DNA from: Thermoplasmata archaeon
Lineage (GTDB): Archaea > Thermoplasmatota > Thermoplasmata > Methanomassiliicoccales > Methanomethylophilaceae
Assembly: GCA_015063285.1 (NCBI GenBank)
Contig: SUST01000003.1
Coordinates: 1 to 64,000, forward strand
Length of the DNA stretch: 64,000 bases
Direction of reading: 5' to 3'
The stretch's first letter is position 1, and every line of letters starts with the position of its first letter. The notes below the pieces were generated by a model. It did no database searches, had not been told where the DNA came from, and was given only the letters and a program-made list of their open reading frames with translations. The position numbers and the translations under genes were made by a program. Positions 34,528-42,869 of this stretch are shown one piece after another.

Positions 34528-36354
34528 GTGGGGATGGACGATGCCCTGCGGGCTCTTTCTTGTTTGATGGTCGATCCTGATCTTCACGGCCTACTGATAA
34601 AAGGTCCCGCGGGATCAGGAAAATCGGCACTCATACATTCATTCTCCGCAGCATACACCGGCAGGAGGGCCAGGATAGTGCCTCAGAACATAACTGATGA
34701 GCAACTGTTCGGAAGCATCGATTTGGAATTGGTTCTGTCTACAGGAGAAGTACAATTTGAACCTGGTATACTGGGGAAAGAGAAAGACATAGTTCTGGTT
34801 GACGACATCAACCTTCTGCCTAAGAATCTGTCATTAGCTATGATGGATTCCGTACATAAAGGCCAGATACATATTGAAAGAGAGGGGATATCAAAGACCT
34901 ATCCATGTTCAGCCAGTATAGTCGCCACGGCGAATGACAGAGAGCAACCTTTGTCGTCGGCATTGAATGATCTGTTTGACATGTGCGTGATAATAAGCAG
35001 AGACCCTAGCTGTGAGAAGAGGGTATCAGTAATGAAAGGTGTCATCTCCGAGACAGATCAGGAGCTTGATGTCGATACAGAACTCTGCAGCCGTATAGGT
35101 CGGGCGAGGGAACAGATCAGCAAAATTTCGATTCCAGATCATATTCTGGAAGCCATAGTAGAGGCATGTGACGTATATGGCGTTCAGGGAATGCGTGGAA
35201 GTCTCTCGGCCGCGATGGTCTGCAGAGCTTCAGCCGCTTTAGAAGGGCGCACAGAAATAAGCGAAGATGATCTGGCGTTTGCCTTGAGGGTCTGCATCAT
35301 CCATCGTCGCACCCATCTCAGGAAGCAGACCAAAGAAGTCGAGGACAAGGTCTTGTTCTTCGGCGACTCCCACATGAAGAGGTTCATTCATGATGAACGT
35401 AAGGAGTTACTGAAAAAAGCGGAAGAGAGTGAAGTAGAATCTAAGGATTCAGTTCAAACAGCCTTTGTGGATAAACCGAGCAGCAAGAATGATGATGGCA
35501 GCGGAACGGAACAGGAAGCAGCCGTATTGGATATGGATAAACTATTCGATACCATAGATCTCCTGGATGACAGTCGCAAGAAAAGAGGGCCTACAGATAG
35601 CCATCTCATGCGTCGTTTCATCAAAGATGCAGGTAAGGATGGCAGATATGTATCATCCAGTCCTGCAGATGGATCGACCTCGGATCTAGCAGTGGATGCT
35701 ACTGTTCGCTATGCCGCCCCCTATCAACAGTACCGCAGGAAGAGTACGGGAAGGGAGGGCGTGATAATAATGCCGTCTGACCTGAGGAAGAAGGTCAGGG
35801 AGAAGCACACGTCTTGTTTATTCTTCTTCATGGTTGACAACAGCGGTTCTCTGGTCCTGCGCGCTCGCATGAGGGCCGTAAAGGCTGCAATAATGTCCAT
35901 GCTGGCGGATCACTATGTCCGCAGCGATAGCGTTGCCGTGATGACATTCAATGAGGAATTCATAGGAATGCTTCTGCCCCCGACACGTTCAGTGGGCGGT
36001 GTCAAGAAGATCATCGATGACATACCTACGGGGAAAAAGACGCCTTTGAGCGAAGCTCTGAGCTTTATGCACCAATATGTCGGACAGTATCTTAGGAAGA
36101 ATCCTTCCAACATGGCCTTTGTTATAATCATGACTGATGCTGTGGCAAACATCGCTATGACTGAGGGCAAGGATCCGTTCGAAGAAGCGCTGGAGATCGC
36201 AACGCACGTCCGTTTGGACAGGATGGAAATGGTCTTAGTCGATACCAAAGTATCCACCGAGCCCAACGAGAAAGCTATAAGATTGTCGTACGCACTAGAG
36301 GCGCCGTACTACAAGATTGAGGATCTGAGATCGTCCGAGAACATTCTTCACTGA
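34528..36354 (+). CDS. ChlD/BchD-type AAA+ and VWA domain protein
   Basis: The 608-residue protein has an N-terminal AAA+ domain with intact Walker A G-P-A-G-S-G-K-S (26-33) and Walker B I-V-L-V-D-D-I-N-L-L (about 88-97). A charged linker (about 285-410) follows, then a C-terminal VWA domain with the MIDAS D-N-S-G-S near 437 and T-D-A near 537. This is the ChlD layout. In photosynthetic ChlD the ATP site is usually degenerate, but here it looks complete. The GTG start lies 14 bp after chlI; family alignment suggests the true start could be a few codons earlier. The partner large chelatase subunit is absent, so a MoxR/VWA-like remodelling role is an alternative. Confidence 0.78.
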   Translation: MGMDDALRALSCLMVDPDLHGLLIKGPAGSGKSALIHSFSAAYTGRRARIVPQNITDEQLFGSIDLELVLSTGEVQFEPGILGKEKDIVLVDDINLLPKNLSLAMMDSVHKGQIHIEREGISKTYPCSASIVATANDREQPLSSALNDLFDMCVIISRDPSCEKRVSVMKGVISETDQELDVDTELCSRIGRAREQISKISIPDHILEAIVEACDVYGVQGMRGSLSAAMVCRASAALEGRTEISEDDLAFALRVCIIHRRTHLRKQTKEVEDKVLFFGDSHMKRFIHDERKELLKKAEESEVESKDSVQTAFVDKPSSKNDDGSGTEQEAAVLDMDKLFDTIDLLDDSRKKRGPTDSHLMRRFIKDAGKDGRYVSSSPADGSTSDLAVDATVRYAAPYQQYRRKSTGREGVIIMPSDLRKKVREKHTSCLFFFMVDNSGSLVLRARMRAVKAAIMSMLADHYVRSDSVAVMTFNEEFIGMLLPPTRSVGGVKKIIDDIPTGKKTPLSEALSFMHQYVGQYLRKNPSNMAFVIIMTDAVANIAMTEGKDPFEEALEIATHVRLDRMEMVLVDTKVSTEPNEKAIRLSYALEAPYYKIEDLRSSENILH

Positions 36355-36419
36355 TCGTATTCTTTGGTTTTAGAACACTGATCATCTGATTTAATCTCAA
36401 TTCCAACTAACATGACTCA

Positions 36420-36452
36420 GTCATCATATTTCATGAGTAATCAATATTTATA
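36420..36452 (+). promoter_or_regulatory. Permease promoter with GTCATCAT box
   Basis: GTCATCAT (36420-36427) precedes CAATATTTATA (36442-36452) by 14 bp, nearly the arrangement upstream of chlI. The stretch TGAGTAAT before the TATA segment also resembles TGATAATTG there. The predicted transcription start is near 36475. Confidence 0.55.
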
Positions 36453-36482
36453 TTGGACAAGTCAATACAAAATTATCGGAGG

Positions 36483-36500
36483 GACATCCGGGAGGATGTC
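36483..36500 (+). promoter_or_regulatory. Leader hairpin before permease
   Basis: GACATCC (36483-36489) and GGATGTC (36494-36500) form a 7-bp stem with a GGGA loop. It ends 16 bp before ATG 36517, with GGAG between them as the ribosome binding site. Confidence 0.4.
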
Positions 36501-36516
36501 TTGACGGAGTGGTATC

Positions 36517-38007
36517 ATGAGTGAAACAGAGAGTGTACCTCAGGAAGGTGCCGGACTCGTCCGGTCCCTTACCTGGAAGCAGGGACTCATAGTTGCTATG
36601 GGCGTCCCTATCCTTATCATCCCCTCGGTAGCAGATGTTTCCGGCCCGATGTGGGCTTTCAGCATAATTATCTGGGTTCTTTCGGTCATATCCGGATTCT
36701 TCATCAACCTGCCAATCGGTGAGTTGTGTGCAACATTCGGTGTCGCCGGAATTGGAGGTTCCATCCAATACGTGTTCGAGGATGATGAGAAATATAAGAA
36801 CAAAAGAATCAACACAGGAAGACTCATAGGTGCGATCGGTGCCTGGAGTTATTTCGTGGCTTGGGTGACCGTGATCCCCATCTTCACCATAATGGTAGCA
36901 TATTATCTCATGGAGGCCCTTGATCTCAGCGGACTCGACCCCATGATGGAGACCCTCCTGTATGTTGGAATTGGAGTTGTTGTTTATGCATACTCTATCG
37001 GAACCAGCCTCAAAGGATTGGAAGGCGGTGCAAAATTCCAACTCATCCTTACTCTTCTTACTATCATCCCTCTTGTCGTCATCGTTCTTGCCCCTATGCT
37101 CATGGGCTACTTCGATCTCGACACCATCATCAACGATATCGAACCCAAGAAGTGGTTGTGGACCGGAGAGGACTGGGCATGGAACGCTGACGGATTCCTG
37201 CTTGTCCTCGCTCTTCTCACGATCGCTCAGTGGAGTGCAGTCGGTTGGGAGACCGCAGCGACATATGGTGCTGAATACAAGGATCCTTCAAAGGATGTTC
37301 CCAAGGCGCTGATCATGTGCGGTCTGGCCTGTCTCGCCCTCTACTTCTTCGTATCATTTGCAGTTTACGGAACACTTGGGCACGATGCGATCGATGCAGC
37401 AGGTGCCGCCGCCCTTGTCCCCATAGCTAACATGTGCTTCGGAGACACTGTCGGGCTCATCGCGACATTCCTTCTCATGATCGGAATGATCGTCGTCGTT
37501 CAGACATCCATGCAGGGATGCTCCAGGACACTTCAGGTCATGGCAACTAACGGACACATGCCCATGTTCCTCTCGAAGACCAACAAGTATGGTGTGCCTG
37601 TCAACGCTCTGCTCTTCCAGGCCGCGATCGGATTCCTTGTTATCATCGCAGGTATTACCGCTAGTCAGACACTGGCCGTGTCCTGCCCCGGATACGTAAT
37701 AGCTCACGGACTCTGTCAGCTCGCATTCATCAAATCGCGCAGGGACCCCCGCTTCAAAGATGTTGAAAGAGTGTACAAGTGCCCCCGTGGATTCCTTGGA
37801 GTATCCATCGGAGTTGTCATCTTGGAATTCTGTATATTCCTGCCAGCACTGCTATGGTACCTCTATGTCAACCCGGATATGGGAATCGGTTACAGCATCG
37901 CAGCTATCGCCATCCCCATCATATACATCCCGATTTGGTATGTGTTGCAGAAGTGGAACCACACTCACCACCCAGAGATCCCCAACGGTCTCAACTGGAA
38001 CGAGTGA
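36517..38007 (+). CDS. APC superfamily amino acid/amine permease
   Basis: The 496-residue integral membrane protein has about 12 hydrophobic segments and the APC-type first helix with G-V-P-I-L-I-I-P-S-V-A-D-V-S-G-P. A central S-A-V-G-W-E-T-A-A-T-Y-G-A-E motif resembles the glutamate/GABA transporter branch. The substrate cannot be read directly. Its location after mttBC/chlID and its near-copy of the chlI promoter support uptake of a methylated amine or related nitrogen compound (inference). A strong hairpin follows the stop. Confidence 0.85.
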   Translation: MSETESVPQEGAGLVRSLTWKQGLIVAMGVPILIIPSVADVSGPMWAFSIIIWVLSVISGFFINLPIGELCATFGVAGIGGSIQYVFEDDEKYKNKRINTGRLIGAIGAWSYFVAWVTVIPIFTIMVAYYLMEALDLSGLDPMMETLLYVGIGVVVYAYSIGTSLKGLEGGAKFQLILTLLTIIPLVVIVLAPMLMGYFDLDTIINDIEPKKWLWTGEDWAWNADGFLLVLALLTIAQWSAVGWETAATYGAEYKDPSKDVPKALIMCGLACLALYFFVSFAVYGTLGHDAIDAAGAAALVPIANMCFGDTVGLIATFLLMIGMIVVVQTSMQGCSRTLQVMATNGHMPMFLSKTNKYGVPVNALLFQAAIGFLVIIAGITASQTLAVSCPGYVIAHGLCQLAFIKSRRDPRFKDVERVYKCPRGFLGVSIGVVILEFCIFLPALLWYLYVNPDMGIGYSIAAIAIPIIYIPIWYVLQKWNHTHHPEIPNGLNWNE

Positions 38008-38020
38008 TCAAACTTCAACA

Positions 38021-38042
38021 CCTCGGTACCCATGTACCGAGG
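38021..38042 (+). terminator. Hairpin terminator after permease
   Basis: CCTCGGTAC (38021-38029) and GTACCGAGG (38034-38042) form a 9-bp stem with a CCAT loop, followed by T-rich sequence. It separates the permease from hmgA, whose own TATA (TTTATATC, 38070-38077) follows. Confidence 0.7.
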
Positions 38043-38099
38043 CTCAAACCACTTCTTTTCGTTCTTTATTTTATATCCTGATGTCGATGACCGAACACC

Positions 38100-39254
38100 A
38101 TGGCAGATACTGAGGGATTAAAGAACCGCGGAAAGACAAAAGCAGATGCTGATAGCCGCCGCAAAGCAGCAGAGTCCTTTACCGGAGTCACACTGAACAG
38201 CATCGGTAATTACGGTTTTGATCCTGAGAAGGCTTCAAAGAACATCGAGAATATGATCGGTACCGTTCAGATCCCATTGGGGTACGCGGGCCCTATGAAA
38301 ATCGAAGGCGAGTATGCGAAAGGAGAGTTCTTGATACCTCTTGCAACGACAGAGGGCGCACTTATCGCATCGATCTCCAGAGGTATGTCCGTAATAAACG
38401 CCAGTGGTGGCGCCAGAACTGCTGTGTTCTCGGATGCCATGACACGTGCTCCCGTGTTCAAGGTCAAAGGTATCGAACATTCGAAAATGGTCATGGATTG
38501 GGTAGAATCCAATATGGTGTCCATAGATCAGGCGGTTGCCGGGACCACAAGTCACGGAAAGCTCGTGGACATTGAATTTTTCCCTGACGGAAGGAGTCTC
38601 TACATGAGATTGTCGTTTGATACCGCCGATGCGATGGGCATGAACATGGCCACCATAGCTTCAGAGGCCGTTTGCAGGCTCATAGAGAAGGAGACAGGAG
38701 CGGTGATGGTCTCGGTCTCCGGCAATATGTGTTCTGATAAGAAGCCTGCAGCCATCAATATGATATCCGGCAGGGGAAAGACGGTAATCGCAGAGTCCAC
38801 TATCCCTGCAGAAATAGTCGAGTCCAAGCTTCATACATCTACCTCGGCTATAGTCGAGACAAATTACAGGAAGAATCTTGTTGGTAGCAGTATGGCAGGT
38901 ACTCTCGGTGCAAATGCTCATGCTGCCAATATGGTGGCTGCATTGTATCTTGCAACAGGTCAGGATCCGGCCCAGGTAGTTGGGGGAAGCATGACCCTCA
39001 CATCCTGTGAGGATGTCGATGGTGATCTGTACATCAGCGTCCGTATGCCGGCAGTGGAAGTTGGTACCGTCGGAGGAGGCACATCGTTACCCTGTCAGAG
39101 TGAGGCCTTGGAAATGATAGGCTGCAAGGGTAGTGGCAAAGCAAGAAAACTCTCTGAAATCGTAGCTTCCACGGTACTTGCCGGGGAGCTGTCCACGTTG
39201 GCAGCACAGGCCGCAGGACAGCTTGGTCAGGCACATAAGACTCTCGGCAGGTGA
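38100..39254 (+). CDS. hmgA: HMG-CoA reductase (class I)
   Basis: The 384-residue enzyme reduces HMG-CoA to mevalonate with NADPH for archaeal isoprenoid lipids. Visible motifs include G-T-V-Q-I-P-L-G-Y-A-G-P near 58, the catalytic Glu in T-T-E-G-A-L near 85, the catalytic Lys in S-D-K-K-P near 215, the G-T-V-G-G-G-T motif near 322 and the C-terminal catalytic His in Q-A-H-K. The TATA element centred near 38073 lies about 27 bp upstream, so it is leaderless. The downstream CDF gene may be co-transcribed. Confidence 0.95.
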   Translation: MADTEGLKNRGKTKADADSRRKAAESFTGVTLNSIGNYGFDPEKASKNIENMIGTVQIPLGYAGPMKIEGEYAKGEFLIPLATTEGALIASISRGMSVINASGGARTAVFSDAMTRAPVFKVKGIEHSKMVMDWVESNMVSIDQAVAGTTSHGKLVDIEFFPDGRSLYMRLSFDTADAMGMNMATIASEAVCRLIEKETGAVMVSVSGNMCSDKKPAAINMISGRGKTVIAESTIPAEIVESKLHTSTSAIVETNYRKNLVGSSMAGTLGANAHAANMVAALYLATGQDPAQVVGGSMTLTSCEDVDGDLYISVRMPAVEVGTVGGGTSLPCQSEALEMIGCKGSGKARKLSEIVASTVLAGELSTLAAQAAGQLGQAHKTLGR

Positions 39255-39387
39255 CATCATTAAAGACCTCAAGCAGAAGGCAGACGAAACGTTGGAGCCT
39301 GTGAGTCACATAGCGGAAGGCACCATCGCCCCAATTAGGTTGGTGGCGGGCGGTGTAACGGCAGATGCGATACCAGAAAAGGTGGAT

Positions 39388-40488
39388 ATGGCCACCAGAG
39401 AGAAGATAATCGTCAGGACCAGCATAGTCGGGATATTGGCCAATATCCTTTTGGCTTCTGCTAAAGCTTTATTGGGAGTCTTTACGAATTCGATCGCTAT
39501 CACATTGGATGCGGTCAACAACTTAACCGATGCACTTTCATCGGTGGTTACAATCATAGGTACTAAGCTGGCAGGCAAGGAACCTGATAAGAACCATCCA
39601 TTCGGTTACGGCAGGATCGAGTATCTGACGACGATGATCATCGCCGCAATCATCTTGTATGCTGGTCTGACGGCACTGTTCGAGTCCGTAAACAAGATAA
39701 TCAATCCGGTAGAAGCGGAATACGACACCATATCGTTGGTCGTCATGTTCATAGCTATTCTCATGAAGATAGCTTTGGGAAAGTACTTCCAGTCTGTGGG
39801 AAACAAGGTCAATTCAAAGTCATTGGTCGCCTCAGGAACGGACGCGCTCTATGATTCGTTGCTGACCACATCAGTGTTGGCCTCAGCACTGATCTTCATG
39901 ATTGCGGGAATAAGTGTGGAGGCTTACGTTGGAATACTGATCTCAGTCTTCATAGCGAAAGCCGGTATCGAGCTGATAATCGAGGCGTTGAATGAGATTC
40001 TGGGTAGCCGTGCCGACAATGAGTTGGTGGACGAGATAAAGAAGACCATCTGCGAAGAGGAGAAGGTCGAGGGTGCGTACGATCTCATTCTTCATAGTTA
40101 TGGTCCGAACAGGATCGTAGCGTCGGTCCATGTGGCGGTTCCAGGTGAGATGAACGCGATAGAATTGGATTCTCTCCAACGCAGGATAGCGAAGAATGTT
40201 GCAGAGAAGCATAGGGTTCTGATGTGTGCCGTAGGTGTCTACTCAGTCGATAACAGTCCGGAGTCCAAGGCAATACGCGAAGATGTGATGGGGATCGTCA
40301 TGTCCCATAAGGAAGTAGTACAGGCCCATGGATTCAGAGTGGATCAAAAGAACAAAGTCATCAATCTGGACATAATCATCGACTATAGTATCAAAGATCG
40401 TACGTCGATGTTCCAACAGATATGCAAGGAGATACAGGAAAAGTATCCTGACTACCGTTTAGAATTGATCCTGGATATCGATGTATGA
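39388..40488 (+). CDS. Cation diffusion facilitator (CDF) transporter
   Basis: About 366 residues from ATG 39388 (M-A-T-R-E-K-I-I-V-R). It has six transmembrane segments with the CDF metal motif D-A-V-N-N-L-T-D-A near residue 40, a second site (T-D-A-L-Y-D near 155), and the cytoplasmic C-terminal dimerisation domain (about 215-300). It exports divalent cations such as zinc or iron by proton antiport. The frame stays open back into hmgA, and GTG 39301 (with GGAG at 4 bp) is an alternative start that would add 29 residues. Confidence 0.85.
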   Translation: MATREKIIVRTSIVGILANILLASAKALLGVFTNSIAITLDAVNNLTDALSSVVTIIGTKLAGKEPDKNHPFGYGRIEYLTTMIIAAIILYAGLTALFESVNKIINPVEAEYDTISLVVMFIAILMKIALGKYFQSVGNKVNSKSLVASGTDALYDSLLTTSVLASALIFMIAGISVEAYVGILISVFIAKAGIELIIEALNEILGSRADNELVDEIKKTICEEEKVEGAYDLILHSYGPNRIVASVHVAVPGEMNAIELDSLQRRIAKNVAEKHRVLMCAVGVYSVDNSPESKAIREDVMGIVMSHKEVVQAHGFRVDQKNKVINLDIIIDYSIKDRTSMFQQICKEIQEKYPDYRLELILDIDV

Positions 40489-40547
40489 TGCCTTGCCGTA
40501 CGTTTCGTGCGCGATAGTATAAATTTGGGATTTATTATCGAGGTCTC

Positions 40548-42206
40548 ATGCCTGTAATCAACTTCAAGTACAGCGACCTCTGCTCCATCATCGGACAGGA
40601 CATCCCGATGGAGAAGCTCGCTGATAGGATACCCATGATCGGAGCCGACATAGAGCATGCCGAAGCCGGATGCGACGATATGTCGGTCGAATTCTTCCCG
40701 GACCGTCCCGACCTTTACAGTGTCGAAGGAACAGCAAGAGGTCTGAGGGCGTTCCTGGACATCGAGCCGGGAATGAAGACATACGATGTCAAAGAATCCG
40801 GAATGGATGTCTACATCGATAAGTCGGTCAAAGATGTAAGGCCCTATTTCCTGTGCGGAGTCGTCAGGGACGTGAACATCGACGACAATATGCTGAAGTC
40901 TATCATGGAGATGCAGGAGAAGCTCCATACCACCATCGGAAGGAAGAGGAAGAAGCTGGCGATAGGCATACATGACCTTGATAAGGTCTGCGCTCCGTTC
41001 ACTTACAGGCTTGCGGAGCCCCATTCCATAAGGTTCGTCCCTCTTGCCAAGACGGAGGAGATGGATATGGAGGAGATCCTCACAAAACACGAGAAGGGCA
41101 GAGATTATGCCCATCTCCTTCAGGGATACAAGGAGTACCCCATCATCCTTGACAAGGACAACAACGTACTGTCATTCCCGCCCATCATTAACGGATCCCT
41201 TACAACGGTCACAACCGACACTCACAATCTGTTCATCGACGTCACCGGTTTCGACCGCAAAGCGGTCAAAGGTGCGTTGGACATAGTATGTACATCCTTG
41301 GCAGAGCGTGGAGGAAAGATCGAATCGGTCACCATGCATGAGGACGGCAACTCATTCCAGTCCCCAGACCTGTCACCCAAGACCTATGAGATATCGGTAG
41401 CTGAGTGCAACAAGTATCTCGGTACCGCACTCACTTCGGCAGACATGGTGAAGGCGCTGAGGAAGATGGGTATGGACGCATCTGCGGACGGGGACAGGCT
41501 CAGCATCACGGTCCCCCCTTACAGGCTGGATATCATGCACAAGGTAGATCTCTTCGAGGATGTAGGGATCGGATACGGTTTCGAGAACTTCGGAGGCAGC
41601 TACTCACTCGTTCAGACATCTGGAGGTTTGGAGCCGGTCAACGCATTCTCAGAGGATATCAGGGACATCATGGTCGGACTCGGATTCATGGAGGTCATGA
41701 CCCTCACCCTGATCAACGACAAGGAAGAGTTCGAAATCTCCAGGCTCCCTTACATCGAGAACGTCAAGGTTTTGAATCCTATCACGGAGGACGTGACCTG
41801 CCTCAGGTCGTATCTGATGCCTAGTCTCATGAACATCCTCAGGCACAACAAGCACCGCGATCTTCCACAGAAGATATTCGAAGTGGGTAATGTCGTGAGG
41901 GACAATCTCATTCAGGCACATCTTTGTGCCATGTACACAGCATCCAAGGTCTCCTTCACCGAGATCAAATCCATCACGGAATCAGTTCTCAGGGAGATGG
42001 GATGCGAGTATGAGTTGAAGAACACTGACATCAAGACATTCATAGACGGACGCGGAGCGGAAGTCTGCTACAAAGGAAAACCGATCGGAATGTTCGGAGA
42101 GATGGCCATCGAGGTCGTCACCGGATATGAGATCACGCACCCTGTGGCCTTCATGGAACTCGATCTCGAGTCCATAATCAAGGACCGCAAGGGAACGATG
42201 TTCTGA
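40548..42206 (+). CDS. pheT: Phenylalanyl-tRNA synthetase beta subunit
   Basis: The 552-residue archaeal-type PheT has an N-terminal domain typical of the short archaeal/eukaryal form, a B3/4 editing domain (about 90-260), a B5 domain with the P-P-Y-R-L-D-I motif near 322, and the catalytic-like core with F-E-V-G-N-V near 443. The alpha subunit is not in this window. An AGTATAAAT element centred near 40521 lies about 27 bp before the ATG, so initiation is probably leaderless although a GAGG also precedes the ATG. Confidence 0.95.
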   Translation: MPVINFKYSDLCSIIGQDIPMEKLADRIPMIGADIEHAEAGCDDMSVEFFPDRPDLYSVEGTARGLRAFLDIEPGMKTYDVKESGMDVYIDKSVKDVRPYFLCGVVRDVNIDDNMLKSIMEMQEKLHTTIGRKRKKLAIGIHDLDKVCAPFTYRLAEPHSIRFVPLAKTEEMDMEEILTKHEKGRDYAHLLQGYKEYPIILDKDNNVLSFPPIINGSLTTVTTDTHNLFIDVTGFDRKAVKGALDIVCTSLAERGGKIESVTMHEDGNSFQSPDLSPKTYEISVAECNKYLGTALTSADMVKALRKMGMDASADGDRLSITVPPYRLDIMHKVDLFEDVGIGYGFENFGGSYSLVQTSGGLEPVNAFSEDIRDIMVGLGFMEVMTLTLINDKEEFEISRLPYIENVKVLNPITEDVTCLRSYLMPSLMNILRHNKHRDLPQKIFEVGNVVRDNLIQAHLCAMYTASKVSFTEIKSITESVLREMGCEYELKNTDIKTFIDGRGAEVCYKGKPIGMFGEMAIEVVTGYEITHPVAFMELDLESIIKDRKGTMF

Positions 42207-42215
42207 GGTGATGAG

Positions 42216-42677
42216 ATGGAAGTAGGTGACAAATTCCCCAGCTACAAGCTCCAAGATGAGAATGGAGAGATATTCGACAGCAAGCAGATGAAGGGCAAGA
42301 GGTACGTACTATACTTCTATCCGAAGGACAATACATCGGGCTGCACAAGGCAGGCAGTTGCCTTCAGTCAGAGTCTCCCCAAATTCGAGGCCCTTGGATT
42401 GACTGTAATAGGAGTCAGCAAGGATTCTGTGGCTTCACACAGGAAATTTGTCGACTCAAAAGAGCTGACGATCAAACTCCTCAGCGATCCTGAGCACAAG
42501 CTGCTCGAGGAGGCGGGTGCCTGGGGTACCAAGATGATGTACGGCAAGGAGACCACCGGCACCATCAGGACGACTTTCATCATCGGTGCAGATGGTAAGG
42601 TGGAGGCCGTCTGGAAGAAGGTCAAGGTCGACGGACACATCGAAAAAGTCTTAGAAAAGGCAAAATCTCTGCTATAA
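42216..42677 (+). CDS. Peroxiredoxin, BCP/PrxQ type
   Basis: A 153-residue thiol peroxidase with Y-F-Y-P-K-D-N-T-S-G-C-T-R-Q, where the Cys near residue 43 is the peroxidatic one. The usual PrxQ resolving Cys five residues later is absent (T-R-Q-A-V-A), so it may act as a 1-Cys enzyme or be resolved by another thiol. The family's Pro before Gly-Cys-Thr is replaced by Ser. It reduces peroxides to protect the anaerobe. It starts 9 bp after pheT. Confidence 0.88.
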   Translation: MEVGDKFPSYKLQDENGEIFDSKQMKGKRYVLYFYPKDNTSGCTRQAVAFSQSLPKFEALGLTVIGVSKDSVASHRKFVDSKELTIKLLSDPEHKLLEEAGAWGTKMMYGKETTGTIRTTFIIGADGKVEAVWKKVKVDGHIEKVLEKAKSLL

Positions 42678-42681
42678 GAAG

Positions 42682-42704
42682 TCGTAAGTGTTGTAATCTT
42701 ACGA
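42682..42704 (+). terminator. Hairpin after peroxiredoxin
   Basis: TCGTAAG (42682-42688) and CTTACGA (42698-42704) form a 7-bp stem 4 bp after the stop. Confidence 0.5.
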
Positions 42705-42869
42705 ACTGCCTCTCAATAGTGGGCTTCTTGGACATTAGGTTCCGAATAGGCTTTCATTCCCAGAGCCGTGGCCCGCATCTTGGGTCCAATTGAATGTTGG
42801 ATCATTCAGTCTGGTTGTCATAGTGCATATATACACTGGTACCTTATTACGACTGGGAGAACCATTATC

